64,000 nucleotides of DNA from contig NC_089396.1 of the NCBI RefSeq assembly GCF_003171515.1, positions 2,356,001-2,420,000 on the forward strand, given 5' to 3'. This document shows, piece after piece, positions 1 through 12,201 of this stretch (positions are counted from its first letter, which is position 1; every line of letters starts with the position of its first letter). A program made the position numbers and the translations under genes. This DNA comes from Pyrenophora tritici-repentis (taxonomy: Eukaryota; Ascomycota; Dothideomycetes; Pleosporales; Pleosporaceae). The notes under the pieces were generated by a model that did not search any database, was not told the DNA's origin, and saw only the letters and a list, made by a program, of their open reading frames with translations.

Positions 1-2317
1 AGTACGACGCCGAGGCACGCGCCAAGAGACGGGCGAGGCAAGCTGAGCTGGACAAGGTCGAGAAGCTACGCCAAGAAGAGGAAGATGCTGCACGAGAAAA
101 GGAACAGCGAGAGATTGAGGAAGCTGAAGCGCTGCGTCGACAGAAAGAAGAGCTCAAGGCAGAGCAAGAGCGCGGAAAGCGACTGCAAAAGGCCGAACCT
201 CAGAAGCTTGTTCGGCAGAGGGAAGAGGGGATCCGCAAGGCTAAACAGGAGGAGCGGAGCTTCAAGTCACACTCGTCCTCCCCTCCAGCCTCGCCACCAC
301 GACAGCAGGAGATTGGATTTGGCATGTTCAAGAGGAGAAAGGATCCCGCCCTGGGCATAGACGCTCCGGCTCGACCCCTAGGCCCACCGCAGCTGGCCCT
401 CAGTCCAAGCAGTCAAGAGGAGGAGACCATCAGGCCCGGAGGAGGAGGTGTCGTTAAGAACATCGATGCACCAACATCTGCCGTGAACGCTGGTGACAGG
501 GTGCGTTTACGGTCTTTTCTCTCCAAGTCCAATGCTAACCAATCCAATAGCGCGTCACAGTCGTGTGCAACAAGAAACGCATACTACTACCTGTTACTCC
601 GACCACCACTCCCCTCGATCTTATCAAATCTGCTGCTACAGTCCTATCCGAGAACATCGAAATTCGCACGGCTGTCATCTCTGAGCTGTTCACCAAAGTT
701 AGCATCACCCGCCCTCTTCGCAACTACGAATACGTGAGAGATGTCATGAACTCGTGGGACCACGACACCCAGAACGAACTCACAATCATCGACTCCGATA
801 TGGACGGTATCAACCAGGACGATCTGCTCTCGTACAAAGTTCCTGATACCAGGCCAGAGGGCGCGTCGTGCTTCATCCACTATTCTTCGAGGCCTGGAAA
901 GTGGAGCAAGCGCCTACTTATTCTTCGCCCCGACGGTCAGCTAGTCATGGCGAAGAACGAAAAGGTCAAGGAAAAGGACCAGGAGAACATCTGCACGCTT
1001 ACCGACTACGACATCTACTCCCTCACACAGCAGAAGCTGGCAAAGGTGAAGCCACCGAAGAAAATATGCTACGCCGTGAAGAGCATGCAAAAGTCGAACA
1101 TCTTTGCAGATGAGTCGCAGTACGTCCACTTCTTCTGTACCAACGACCGTAACACGGCAAACATCTTCTATTCGGCCCTACAAACATGGCGAAGCTGGTA
1201 TCTCAAGCACCAAAAGGGCGAGGGACTGAAGAAGAAGACCGTGGCACAGCGTAATGTCTCTGGTAACGCCGAGGGAGGACATACATCTGCTCATGCAAGG
1301 GGTGAATCAGTAGGGTCGCATTACCAGCTGGGTGCTTTCTCGTCACTGCTTGACATGGACAGTCTGAACAAACAACTGGATTCGATTGAAGTTCACAAGC
1401 CAGGCGAGTTCCCGGACGATAAGCCTCTGTCCAAGCTCGACGGCAGGGGAGTGCAAGCCAGGATGAGGTCCATACGGGTCAAACAAACCCCTCCCACAAG
1501 ACACGGTGTGGGAAAGGAGAGCGTCCGGAAACCGTCCGCACGGCGCAGCAGCTTCGAAGAGGGCGGAGAAGAAGCATTCGCCGCTACTGGTCTCCTAGGT
1601 CGAACCTACACGGAACGACAAGCCGCTGTACAGGCTAGGGAACAACAGCAGTCGGGGCCGTTCACAGAGGGTCCGTCTCTGCTAAACAACATGGGCCGTG
1701 CTGCTCTGGCTGCGCCAGTTGATACTGGTATCAAACGTAGCACTTCAGTGACTAGTAATCACCACCGACGGACGTCCAGCGACCTCAGGCGGAGTGCTTC
1801 CAAGCGCGCGCCTGGCCTGCCGGAGCCCTTGGTCGACCTTACACCGCAGTATCGACCACCGCCCCAGCATCTTAACAAAGGCAAAGGCTACAACCCGGGA
1901 GCAGGCGCGGGTCCACTCGTGGAGAGTGCAACTTCGATTGAGGAGGCTATCAAAGTACCGTCCTCGACAGACTGGCGGGCGGGTCGTCCGGGCACACGAG
2001 GTGGACATGGGACTTATGGTGGCGCTGGCCTTGAACGCACAAAATCGCTCAAGAATCGTGGAGAGCCATTGGCAGCGTATACACAGAACAACCATTCTGG
2101 AGCGCCAGAAGATGTCAGCAAGGCATTTACAGGCGGCGGTCTGTTGTCTCAGGCTGGTTACTCGCAGGGTAGAGATGTGGTTGGCAGGGGTGTGATGGAT
2201 GGTAGTAAGGCGAAGGGCCCCATGGTGAATCTTGCGCTGAACAGCGAGTTTGCACAGGGAAGTTTGCTTGCCGGGGTGCCGGATGCTGCACCGATCATCG
2301 ATCGTAGCGGTAAGTAA
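1..2317 (+). CDS. RA-PH domain protein, 5' end outside window
   Basis: The reading frame is already open at base 3, so the N-terminus is missing. Two exons are visible: 3-500 and 551-2317. The 50-nt intron starts GTGCGT, has a TGCTAAC branch site and ends in TAG. The visible part starts with a highly charged Lys/Arg/Glu segment that is probably a coiled coil. A Ras-association-like domain spans the splice junction (from about VTVVCNKKRILLPV). A pleckstrin-homology domain follows (SCFIHYSSRPGKWSKRLLIL to QTWRSWYLKHQ). The tail is long, Ser/Arg/Gly-rich and disordered. RA followed by PH is the arrangement of the Mig10/RIAM/lamellipodin adaptor class, which links small GTPases and phosphoinositides to the cortex and actin. 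A similar cortical signalling role here is inference. The domain call is fairly sure; the exact family is not. Confidence 0.8.
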
Positions 2318-3660
2318 GCATTGCTGCAACGGCGAGGGGTGTTAGTGTGTTTCTGCTCTCTTTTGTTTACGTCGACGGACGTCCTACGTGATATCCAGTG
2401 TGTTTCGTAATTTCCTTTGTACGTGTATCAACGGCCGCTGCGAGTGTTTTGAAGTTTTAGACGTTGGGGATGGACGGGACTGCATTATACCACAATGAGA
2501 GCTCTGATAGTTTTTTGGCATGCGACTTTTTCGATCTAGACAGGCCCAGCTGCACGTGCGTATGTGAGAGGCTTGGCTGGCATTATTATTTATTACCATG
2601 TAAGACCGAATTCTGATTACAGTGGTTACCCAAAAAAAAACGGGCCGGTAGCATATTTATGTTGAGGGCGCTGAGGATACTCTGGATCAGCATGACAAGA
2701 TGTCACACGCGTGCCAGGCCTTCAGGCCTCACGTGCACATCTCCGCCTCCACCCTGGCTCCACTCCTTGGGCTGCGGAGAGAGTGGCGTGCTGCTGAGTT
2801 CTCCCACCGTTTTCGCGGGAGCCCCGCAATCGTCGGCGTTATGACGGAACATTGCATCGAGCGGGCATGAAGCGCCACGGCACTGCGACTGCGAAGAGCA
2901 CTCTTTCCAGCCGCCTAATCCTGGCGAGCCTCTCGTGTACATGTGTATTTTTGTGTAGACGAGGATACATGGTGATAACGAGACCGGCCAGTAGCCCAAC
3001 GGATTCGGCCCATGCTCCGCTTCTCATTTCCAGCAGAAACTGTTGAGTTGTTGACTCGCGGGCTTGCCTGTTTTGCGCTACAACCTCACAAAATGGGTGT
3101 CCACCGTGGGGGAAATATTTGCCTGTGCACAGTTTGTGCTGGTGGGGTGGCGGCGACAGCAGTGGAATGCGTGTGCAGGTGCAGCAATCAAGACGTGACA
3201 AAAGAAGCCAACTCAATGGGCATGAGGCGAGCGCCTACGTCACCGACGACAAAAGCGAACAAACCGAGCTCTGACGCGGATATGCCAGATCCCAACCTCC
3301 AGGCTGGAGCTAAGCAACGGCTCGTGCACCAGACAGTAGCGGCCCAGCAATTCTCGTCCGTGGGGAGGCTCTGCTCCAAACAGCTTGCCGCGACTATTAG
3401 ATAGACTCTCGTTCCTGCTGCTCTAGAGCTACACATTCAATTGCACCTGCAGCCGCACAATCCACCTTGTTGTGCCGTCTGTCAAGTCCTCGTACTTAAT
3501 CAACCCGAGCACTACTCCAAACGCTTTGCCTAGCGCGGCAACCTGCAGTAGTCCAACCCAGCACCGAGCTTAAGCTTGCTCGACCCTTCTCCAGCTCGCT
3601 TCTGGAGCTCTAAACCTCCACCGCGCCCTCTCTCATCACTCATCCCCAACCACACACATC
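2318..3660. other. Intergenic region upstream of glycogen synthase
   Basis: No convincing gene is seen. The first part should hold the 3' UTR of the RA-PH gene. The last 200 bases are pyrimidine-rich with CACACACATC just before the start codon, typical of a fungal leader. Short open frames here have no recognisable features. Confidence 0.5.
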
Positions 3661-5927
3661 ATGGCCGAGACCGGAGCAAGAGACGTACAGAACCATTGCC
3701 TGTTCGAGGTAGCGACTGAGGTTGCAAACAGAGGTAATTCGCATCCCAATTGGCCTCAGCTGATGGCTGCTAACACGCCCTAGTCGGCGGTATCTACTCG
3801 GTCCTCAAGTCAAAGGCCCAAGTCACCACAGCAGAGTATGGCGCTGCATATACTCTTTTGGGCCCCTGGAACAGGGCTTCGGCTGCTGTCGAAGTAGAGC
3901 CCATTGAGCCAAAGGACCCAGCTTTGGTAGCTACCATCAAGTCCATGGACGACCGTGGCATCAAGACGCTGTACGGAAGATGGCTGATCGACGGTGCCCC
4001 ACGCGTACTCCTCTTTGACACCGGTACCGGTTACCGATGGCTCGACGAGTGGAAGGGTGACCTTTGGTCATCTACTGGCATTCCGTCCCCACCTGGCGAT
4101 TCCGAGACCAACGAGGCCATTGTGTTTGGTTACCTCATCGCGTGGTTTTTGGGCGAGGTGAGATGACATGCATAACTAGCTCGGACCCACGCTAATTTTG
4201 ACTCAGTATGTCTACCACGAGAAGAAGCGAGCTGTCATTGTCCAGTTCCACGAGTGGCTCGCTGGTGTCGCAGTTCCTCTGTGCAAGAAGCGCCGTATCG
4301 ATGTGACCACCATCTTCACCACGCACGCCACGCTGCTCGGCCGCTACCTCTGCGCCGGCTCTGTCGATTTCTACAACAACCTCCAATATTTCGATGTGGA
4401 TGCTGAGGCAGGAAAGCGTGGTATCTACCACAGGTATTGCATCGAGCGGGCCGCTACGCACGCCGCAGATGTCTTTACCACCGTTTCTCACATCACTGCA
4501 TACGAGAGCGAGCATCTCTTGAAGCGAAAGCCCGACGGCGTCCTGCCCAACGGTTTGAACGTCAAGAAGTTCTCAGCCACGCACGAGTTCCAAAACTTGC
4601 ATCAGCAGGCCAAGGTCAAGATCAATGACTTTGTCCGTGGACATTTCTACGGACACAACGATTTCGACCCAGAAAACACCCTCTACTTCTTCACCGCTGG
4701 TCGCTACGAGTACAGGAATAAGGGTGTGGACATGTTCATTGAATCGTTAGCACGACTCAACCACAAGATGAAGAACGAGAACTCCAACATGACGGTTGTT
4801 GCCTTCATCATTCTGCCCGCGCAGACGACCTCTCTATCAGTCGACTCGCTCAAGGGCCAGGCTGTTATCAAGGCACTACACGACAGTGTTAACAACATCG
4901 CCGAGAACGTAGCCAAGAAGCTCTTCGAGCGATCCTTGACCTGGACAGAAGGCTCAGAACTGCCAGAGGACAAGGACTTGATCACTCCCGCTGACAAGAT
5001 CCTGCTTCGCCGTCGGTTGTTTGCCATGAAGCGCCACAACCTCCCGCCCATTGTCACTCACAACATGGTCAATGATGCCGAAGACCCGGTGCTGAACCAG
5101 CTCCGTCGCTGCCAGCTTTTCAACCACCCGTCCGATCGTGTCAAGGTTGTGTTCCACCCTGAGTTCTTGAACTCGGCCAACCCCGTCTTGCCCATGGACT
5201 ACGATGACTTTGTCCGCGGAACCCATCTTGGTGTCTTCTCATCGTACTACGAGCCCTGGGGTTACACTCCAGCTGAGTGCACTGTAATGGGTGTTCCCAG
5301 TATCACTACCAACCTTTCCGGCTTCGGTTGCTACATGGAGGAATTGATTGAGAATGCCCAGGACTACGGTATCTACATCGTGGACCGAAGGATGAAGGGT
5401 GTGGATGATTCCGTAAACCAGCTCGTCGACTACATGTTCGAATTCACCAAGAAGAGCAAGCGACAACGCATCAACCAGCGTAACCGAACTGAGCGCCTCA
5501 GCGATCTGCTCGACTGGAAGCGCATGGGCTTGGAGTACGTCAAGGCCCGACAATTGGCCCTCCGACGAGCATACCCTGCGGCATACGAAGACGACGACGA
5601 GCCCGACTTCTTCAGCTCGCAAGATGTCAAGATCTCGCGGCCACTGTCTGAGCCTGGGTCTCCCCGCGATCGCTCAGGCATGATGACGCCGGGTGACTTT
5701 GCTTCGCTGCAAGAAGGCCGCGAGGGACTGAGCACCGAGGACTACATTGCGTGGAAGCTCCCGTAAGTACTGGAAATATGTCATGTAACAAACACAACTA
5801 ACAACAACACAGTGAAGAAGAAGAGGCTGATGACTTTACCTTCCCACTCACTCTGAAGACGAAGAGTAAGCCTAATTCAGGCGCCAACACTCCTACATTG
5901 CCCGCAGCGGTAAATGGCACTGACTAA
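3661..5927 (+). CDS. GSY1: Glycogen [starch] synthase (GT3)
   Basis: This enzyme extends alpha-1,4-glucan chains from UDP-glucose in the cytosol to make glycogen. The inferred exons are 3661-3733, 3784-4157, 4207-5762 and 5813-5927. They join in frame to exactly 705 residues, the length typical of fungal glycogen synthases. The N-terminus carries the nucleotide-sugar loop [12 protein letters not shown]. The C-terminal half has the GT3 active-site stretch [18 protein letters not shown], with catalytic-type glutamates. The Arg-rich helix [20 protein letters not shown] is the glucose-6-phosphate-sensing region of the yeast enzyme. The tail [10 protein letters not shown] resembles the phosphorylated regulatory tail of yeast Gsy2, so control by phosphorylation and glucose-6-phosphate is likely. 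The last exon is the least certain, because a further weak intron (5911-5944) could change the final residues. Confidence 0.95.
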
Positions 5928-7536
5928 TCTACCTGTGTTTCAGGGTGACGAAAGACACGAACGAGGAAGAGACGCCAGTAGTATGTTGATCTATTCCGTT
6001 ATGTTCGACTTGAAGTTACGCGCACATGTAATGCTTTGGAGAAGAGGGGAAAGAGGAGAGTGTGGCGCCCTGCCTTGGCGGCGGTGGGCAATGTGTATTT
6101 TAGGGTGTGAATATCAGAATCGAACGATTTGCTTCAAGTGTCTTTGGGCGGTCCGGGCTTAACTACCCTGATGCCGGGCGCTCGATTCATGAAAGCTTCC
6201 GCCGTGTTCCTTTGAAACGAGATGCTAGGAGATCCGTGCCTAGGCAGTTTGACCGTGCATGGCGAAAGAACGAGGTGAGCGCCTCAAACCCTGAAATTTG
6301 TCGGCGATTGTTACAAATGCCTTGGGACATGCGTCAGTAGAGTAGAGCTGAAGCGCACAGATGCGACAATCAATTGCCGTGATGCCGGGGCTTGTGGCTG
6401 CTAATGTGTGGCGCGAGGCACAGCGCTTGCACAAAGCAAAAGGAAGTGTAAGTGGTAAGCCGTTGTTTCCGAGCATGCGAGGTAAAAGGCGTGCGCCACA
6501 GTGAAGTTCAAGGACCGGAAACTTGTTTCGGCAATGTAGGGTAAGCCTGTGAGTCTTATGGCCAAGTCCAAACAACAGGGTTTACACGTCTGCTCGTCAC
6601 CGACTCGACATTTCTGTTGAGGTCTGCTGAGGAAAGAGGCCGAAGGGGCAGCTCTGGCGACTTGGAAGCAGTGAAAAGCTAGTTTTTGCTTTGCTGTGCT
6701 GGCAGGTTAGGCTGTCTTGGAGGGAGGGAGGAGAAAAGGCGGGATTTTTGTTATTGGAGGTAGATAATGGGGGGTAGAGGGGGTGGGTACGGCAATGTAT
6801 ACCGAACTGCGTACGGAGCGGCGTTTGGTATACCCAAGGATGTTTTGGGAAGGAGATCATTACGCGTATGCGAAAAGCTTAGATCTCGCTGTAACACGGT
6901 GATCGTATACTGAATTGGCTGCTCACGCGATATGGCACCGATGGACAGCGGGGCGGAGCGGAGGGGAAGTAGGTGGACAAGGGAGAAAGGGTGTGCACCT
7001 GGGCAAGTGCATGCATAGGAGGATATGTAGACGCACACGGCGATTGATGCAGCGTAGTGTTTCATGTGGGTGGCATCTTGTGTATGCCTGATTGGGTTTT
7101 ACATATCTAGGAGCAGGGGTCAGGATAAAACTCCGGGTGGTGAGAGCAGGTCTGGGCGTGCAGGACCTGTGGCGCAACGCCCCTTAGGAGTTACTTAGCG
7201 TCATAACCGCTACCGCGACAAGCCGGCATTTTGTGGAATTCACCAGCAATGCCACCTATGTTCCGAGGTTTTATTCTACTTTGGACCACTGCACCTCTTT
7301 CTCTCCAGCATGCATCCAGACGGACCTTTAATGCGACGTACTACTACCGGCTCGGTCCGTTGACGCTTGCTCCGGTGCGCTGATTCACCAAAAGTCCACT
7401 CAGCCCTCCCACCCCAGCTTCCGCCTCTGTGTCTGTCCCTTTTCCGCGCCGCATTTTACTACCAACTGCCACTTGGAGACGTCGCCCGGTCACGCGATTT
7501 TCTCTTTGACTGCCTTGAAGGCGACAAGAGGCAGCC
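5928..7536. other. Intergenic region between GSY1 and TRK
   Basis: No supported gene. A purine-rich, G-run-rich stretch lies around 6715-6790. The last 250 bases before the transporter are pyrimidine-rich and look like promoter and leader. Confidence 0.5.
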
Positions 7537-10312
7537 ATGTTTACCCCCTGGATTACCGCTATCGCATGGCTCAAGCAGCGCACACCGTCGAGTCTCAAGG
7601 CGTTGGCACCGCATGCCAACTTCATAACCCTGCATTGTATGTGCAAAACGATGGAGTATGCTGGGAATGGTGGCTAACAGGCGTGCAGACGCATACATTA
7701 TCGGATGGACGCTTATCGGATCCGTCATATTGTATGGTGGTGGTCGCATACCTTACGTCGATGCACTCTTCTTCGCCAGCGGCAGTGCCACACAGAGTGG
7801 TTTGAACACGTGGGTTTACATGTTGAACTACGGGTGCAACCGACTGACTGGTTGTGTACAGAATTGACATCAATACCCTGGATTTGTATCAACAGGTGCG
7901 TCCATGCGAGAAGCGTCTTTGCGAGACATGACTGACCAAGCAAAGATCACCATGTACCTCATGACTAGCTTGTGCACGCCCATCTTCATCCACAGTTCCG
8001 TCGTCGTCGTGCGTCTCTATTGGTTCGAGAAGCGCTTCCAGAACATCGTCCTCGAAAGGGGCAACCGCAGTGGTCGAACCCGCACACTATCCAGGCGTAA
8101 GAGTGAAATGCAAGAGGGTGGAGACCGAGATGTGTCACATGAGGAGAAGTCTGTAGGTGCCCGCGAGATCCGCGTCATGCGCGGCTCCAACGGACATGCA
8201 CATGGTGGCCACATTGAAAACGAGTTCGCCTTCAGTGACGGCATGGACAGTACTGGCAATGGAATCCGGGCCCGGAGACGCTCTAGTTCCAGCGAAGATG
8301 AGATGCCGCCGTTTGTTCGACCTACGACTCCCGTGCGCAATACATCAGCCATTGTATGGGCAGACAATCTGAGCACACCAAAGGACCGCGACTCGGACCG
8401 CAAGATGTCGGTCGAGGAATCACCTGGTGGTCGTCTCCCCCAATCTAACAAAGAAAAGAGCATTGCTTTCGTAGAGGCGCAGCGGAATCCCACGGCAAGG
8501 AATAAGTTGCGTATTCCGGGCCCCCGCGACTTTGACCAAGGTCTTACTCCAGAAGCCGTCAAGGGAGACGACGAAGAGCTAGACAGAGTTCAAAGCCGAC
8601 CATCGCACGAATCTCATCCCCATCCCAGATTTGAACGAGCAAACTCACTTCCCCATGCTGCAAATGGAGACGACAGGCCATTCAAAAACCACATTACCAT
8701 CGACGTTCCCGACCGAGTCAATGGCCCTACTGGACATTCTATCTACGACCGCACAGGCACAGTCGACGCCGACACCGGACCTACTGCCGGAATGCATCTC
8801 CGCAACAGGACGCGATCAAGAACTATAGCCAGTTTCCTCAGCCGGAGTAAAGATGAAGACGAGGAGCCGGTTCCATATCTCAGCTGGACCCCTACTATTG
8901 CCCGCAACTCAAACTTCGTGGACCTGACGGAAGAGCAAAGAGAGGAGCTTGGCGGTATCGAATACCGCGCTTTGAAACTTCTAGCTATGATTCTTACCAT
9001 TTTCTACCTGGGCTGGCATACCATTGGCGTCATCTGCCTAGTGCCGTGGATCACTCATACTGCCCGCTACTCCGGCGTGGTAGAAGCTGTTGGCATCAAC
9101 CCCGTTTGGTGGGGCTTCTTCACCTCGGCCTCTCTGTTCAACGACTTGGGATTTACGCTTACTCCAGACTCGATGGTTTCGTTCCAGTTGGCCGTGTTCC
9201 CGCTCATCATTGGTACTTTTCTTATCATCATCGGTAACACGGGGTTCCCGTGTATGCTCCGGTTTACTATTTGGATGTACTCCAAGATGGTGCCCAAGAC
9301 GAGTAGTATGTGGGAAGAGCTGAGGTTTCTACTGGATCATCCGCGTAGATGCTTTACGCTGCTTTTTCCCAGCAAGGCAAACTGGTGGTTGTTTTGGATT
9401 CTGGTGATTATGAATGGTGTAGATTTGATCTTCTTCATCATTCTTGATGTAAGTTCTATTTTCTGTGTCACAAGAACTTCAACTAACAAGTAACAGCTTG
9501 GTGATCCAACTGTCACATCCCTCTCCCCCGGCCACCGCTTCCTCGCCGGTCTCTTCCAAGCCGCCTCGACCCGTACCGCGGGTTTCGCCGTCGTCAATAT
9601 TGCCGATCTGCACCCTGCCGTGCAAGTCAGCTACATGATCATGATGTACATATCCATTTTCCCCATTGCCATGTCTATCCGCCAGTCCAACGTGTACGAG
9701 GAAAAGTCGCTCGGCGTGTGGGCATCCAGCGGCGAAGGCGAAGAAGAAGAAAACTCCAGCTACCTCTCCCACCATCTGCGTCTGCAACTCTCCTTCGATC
9801 TTTGGTTCGTCTTCCTCGGCTTCTTCTTCATCTCTATCATCGAGGGCCCCCGCCTGGAAAACACAAACGAATACGCCTTCAGCCTCTTTTCGGTGCTCTT
9901 CGAAATCGTCTCCGCCTACGGCACCGTAGGTCTCAGTCAGGGCTTTCCCGGTGTAAATACCTCGTTTTCGGGCCAGTTTAAACCCTTGTCTAAACTCATC
10001 ATCATCGCCATGCAGATTCGTGGCCGCCATCGTGGTCTGCCGTATGCGCTTGATCGCGCCATCTTACTCCCCTCGGAAACTCTCCACCAAAAGGAGAATG
10101 AGGATGCGACTCGCAGGGCTAGACGCAGCAGCACGGCTGTGGATATGAGCGGTGGTATGGGCGATGGCTTGTCTCGCACTACCACTGGTATCAGCCGTAG
10201 GAGTACCGCGAGTGGAGGAATAGGCCAGTCGCAGAGTCGGCCCAAGCAGCTTAAACGTATACTCAGCGGTGCGTTTAGTGCAGGGCCTACAGGACAGTTT
10301 AAGAGGGCGTAA
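7537..10312 (+). CDS. TRK1: TRK-type high-affinity potassium transporter
   Basis: Plasma-membrane potassium uptake protein of the Trk/Ktr/HKT superfamily. The exons 7537-7636, 7689-7809, 7862-7895, 7946-9448 and 9497-10312 join in frame to about 857 residues; the 34-nt third exon is easily missed. Four pore-loop regions are visible: GSATQSGLNT, TSASLFNDLGFTL, AASTRTAGFAVV and VSAYGTVGLSQG, each with the selectivity-filter glycine position. Between the first and second units is a long hydrophilic loop of about 300 residues, rich in Ser, Arg and acidic residues, as in other fungal TRKs. The C-terminus contains the family signature MQIRGRHRGLPYALDRAI followed by a basic, Ser-rich tail. Neighbours are not functionally linked. 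Identity is secure; exon 3 borders are inferred. Confidence 0.94.
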
Positions 10313-11061
10313 ATCCCTTGAGGCCTTGTTGTTGTCATTTGGGCGAGGGCGTTTTTTCTTTCTTTATGGCTTTTTGGTCATCTAGATTTGATAGCGTTTT
10401 TTCTTTTCGTGTAAGCATTTGTTTCGTCGTGGGGTGCGCTGGATCTGGGCGCGCGTGTTGGGCGTTTCCATGTTGTAAGATGGGTATATAAAAACTTTAC
10501 ATGGCGTTTATTTGGGTGAAACCCGGGATATAGTAGACAACGCGAGGCTATACACTTTGCGTTCTTGACGTATTCGTGAATATATTTGGCACCAAGACCT
10601 TGGTAGTTCAACTATGAGGTTTCGATTTCAATGGTGGTTGCGAGTACTGTGTTGTGTGTCATTTGTGTTGAGAGGGAGTGTGGGGTATGTGTGAAGGAAG
10701 ATACTGTGAAGAGAGGATATGATGAAGAGTCTAGACTTGAGGAACATGAGAGAAGCCAAAGATGAGGTGCATGGTAGACTTGAGAGACTTAAGAGACATA
10801 ATGCATCAATAGACGAGGATTGCAGACTTCAAAGAAGCTGTAAGACGAAAGAAAGTGCGATAGAGGAAAAAAGAGAATATGAAAGTTAATCATAGCGCAC
10901 AAAACAGAATAGTCAGCTAAACGACCTAAAATGGCAAGTTGAGCGAGAAGGTCAAACGTCGAATGGTCAGCTGAATTGTGACACGATGCGTCATGTCATA
11001 TCTTGGTTTACAATATGGTACAGAGATGCAAAAAATTTCATGTTTAATTTTGCGTCGAAGA
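10313..11061. other. Intergenic region, convergent 3' ends
   Basis: This lies between the 3' ends of TRK (plus) and mL57 (minus). It is strongly purine-biased from about 10660 to 10900 with many GAGA and AAGA steps. No coding signal is seen. Confidence 0.5.
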
Positions 11062-12022
11062 TCATAAATCGGGCGAGAACTGGAAGCCTAACGGTGTGAG
11101 GATCTTTTCCTGGACGAGCTTGTTGGCTACTTCGCCGCCCCGCTCGAGGGCTACCGCTCCGACAATAGCGTATAGTGTAGTCATGAGGACGGTTTCTATA
11201 CCGGATCCTTTGAGGTCATCGGCCTGTTTGTTGGTCAGTCTCTCAAATCGGTCCATGTTCAATGTTCATGCATACCCGCTTTGGTTTCCAGCGTGTCACC
11301 TTGTCTAACCCGTATCGTTCTGCTATTGGTGCTAACCGCGACTTGCTCAGTACCAGACTTTCCGCCTCGTCGCTCAAGCCTTGTAGGCCGTTGAGAGCGG
11401 GGTGTAGATATGGTTTGCGGCCGAATTCGTCGGGCTTGGGTTTGCCCATTTCGTCTCTCGGCCATTGGTATTCTTGCGGCGCGCTCATCAGAGCTTGTGA
11501 TGTTTGTAGTTCGACTATTCTCCGTCCTGCCCGTCGCAATTAGCCCTGGCGTCCCGCGTCATGGATATAGCAAAACCCCCACATACCCAAATATGCCAAT
11601 CGGTCATTGAACCCCTGCTTTCCGTGCTGGAAGCTCTTATGCGTCACAGCTAGCCATTTGACCTCGTCGCCAAGTACCCTGTCTCCCCCATGACCCAGCA
11701 TCCGTACGTACGCTTCATCTAGCTTTTTTGGGTCCTCGTTGACTTTGAATTCGCCGCCTTTCGCATGTGGTCGTAACCTAAACGGCGCTACCATTCGCTG
11801 GGGTATCTTTTGCCACCGTGGCCGTTCCTCCACTTCTGTGTCATATTGGGGTGCTCGCGAGGGCGTGGTGCTTGAAAAGGCGCATGCGGAGGTCCGCACG
11901 AAGGTCGTTTTGGACGTTTGCGCGGGCCGGAGTGATGACGACGCCGTCGAGACGAGAGATCGGAGTGGCCGTTTCGAAGCCATTGGAACGCTTCCAATTG
12001 GCGAGTGAGAGTCAGCGGGCAA
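11062..12022 (-). CDS. MRPL15: Mitochondrial large-subunit ribosomal protein mL57 (RNase III-like)
   Basis: Component of the mitochondrial 54S ribosomal subunit with a catalytically inactive RNase III fold, as in yeast Mrpl15. Exons on the minus strand are 12022-11587, 11526-11276 and 11223-11062. They join in frame to 282 residues, or 269 if translation starts at the internal Met at 11983. The latter start gives MASKRPLRSLVSTASSSLRP, a good basic, Ser-rich mitochondrial targeting sequence. Typical RNase III-like segments are LAVTHKSFQHGKQGFNDRLA and, across exons 2-3, SGIETVLMTTLYAIVGAVA. The gene is divergent from RTT109, with about 180 bp between the starts (220 bp using the internal Met), so the two probably share a promoter region. 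Confidence 0.88.
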
Positions 12023-12201
12023 GATTGGCGAGGGTGAAGGTGCTGCTGGTCGGCGAGAGTGAAGTTCGAAACATCGAAAAGTTGCGGCAGGATATCACGC
12101 CTTGCCGCCTTGGGACTAGCACCAGTCGCGGTCCATTTCCAACTCCTTCGCCCTCCTGCGGTTGGTAACTTGTCCTCTTGTCGTACTTCTCTTGGGGCAA
12201 C
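12023..12201. promoter_or_regulatory. Compact divergent promoter, mL57 / RTT109
   Basis: Only 179 bp separate the two predicted start codons, so transcription in both directions must start in or near this interval. No clear TATA box is seen. The regulatory role is inferred from spacing alone. Confidence 0.45.

Noticed and set aside
1745..2329. 194-residue minus-strand frame opposite the RA-PH gene
   Set aside because: It is antisense to the low-complexity tail of the RA-PH protein and shows no independent protein features.
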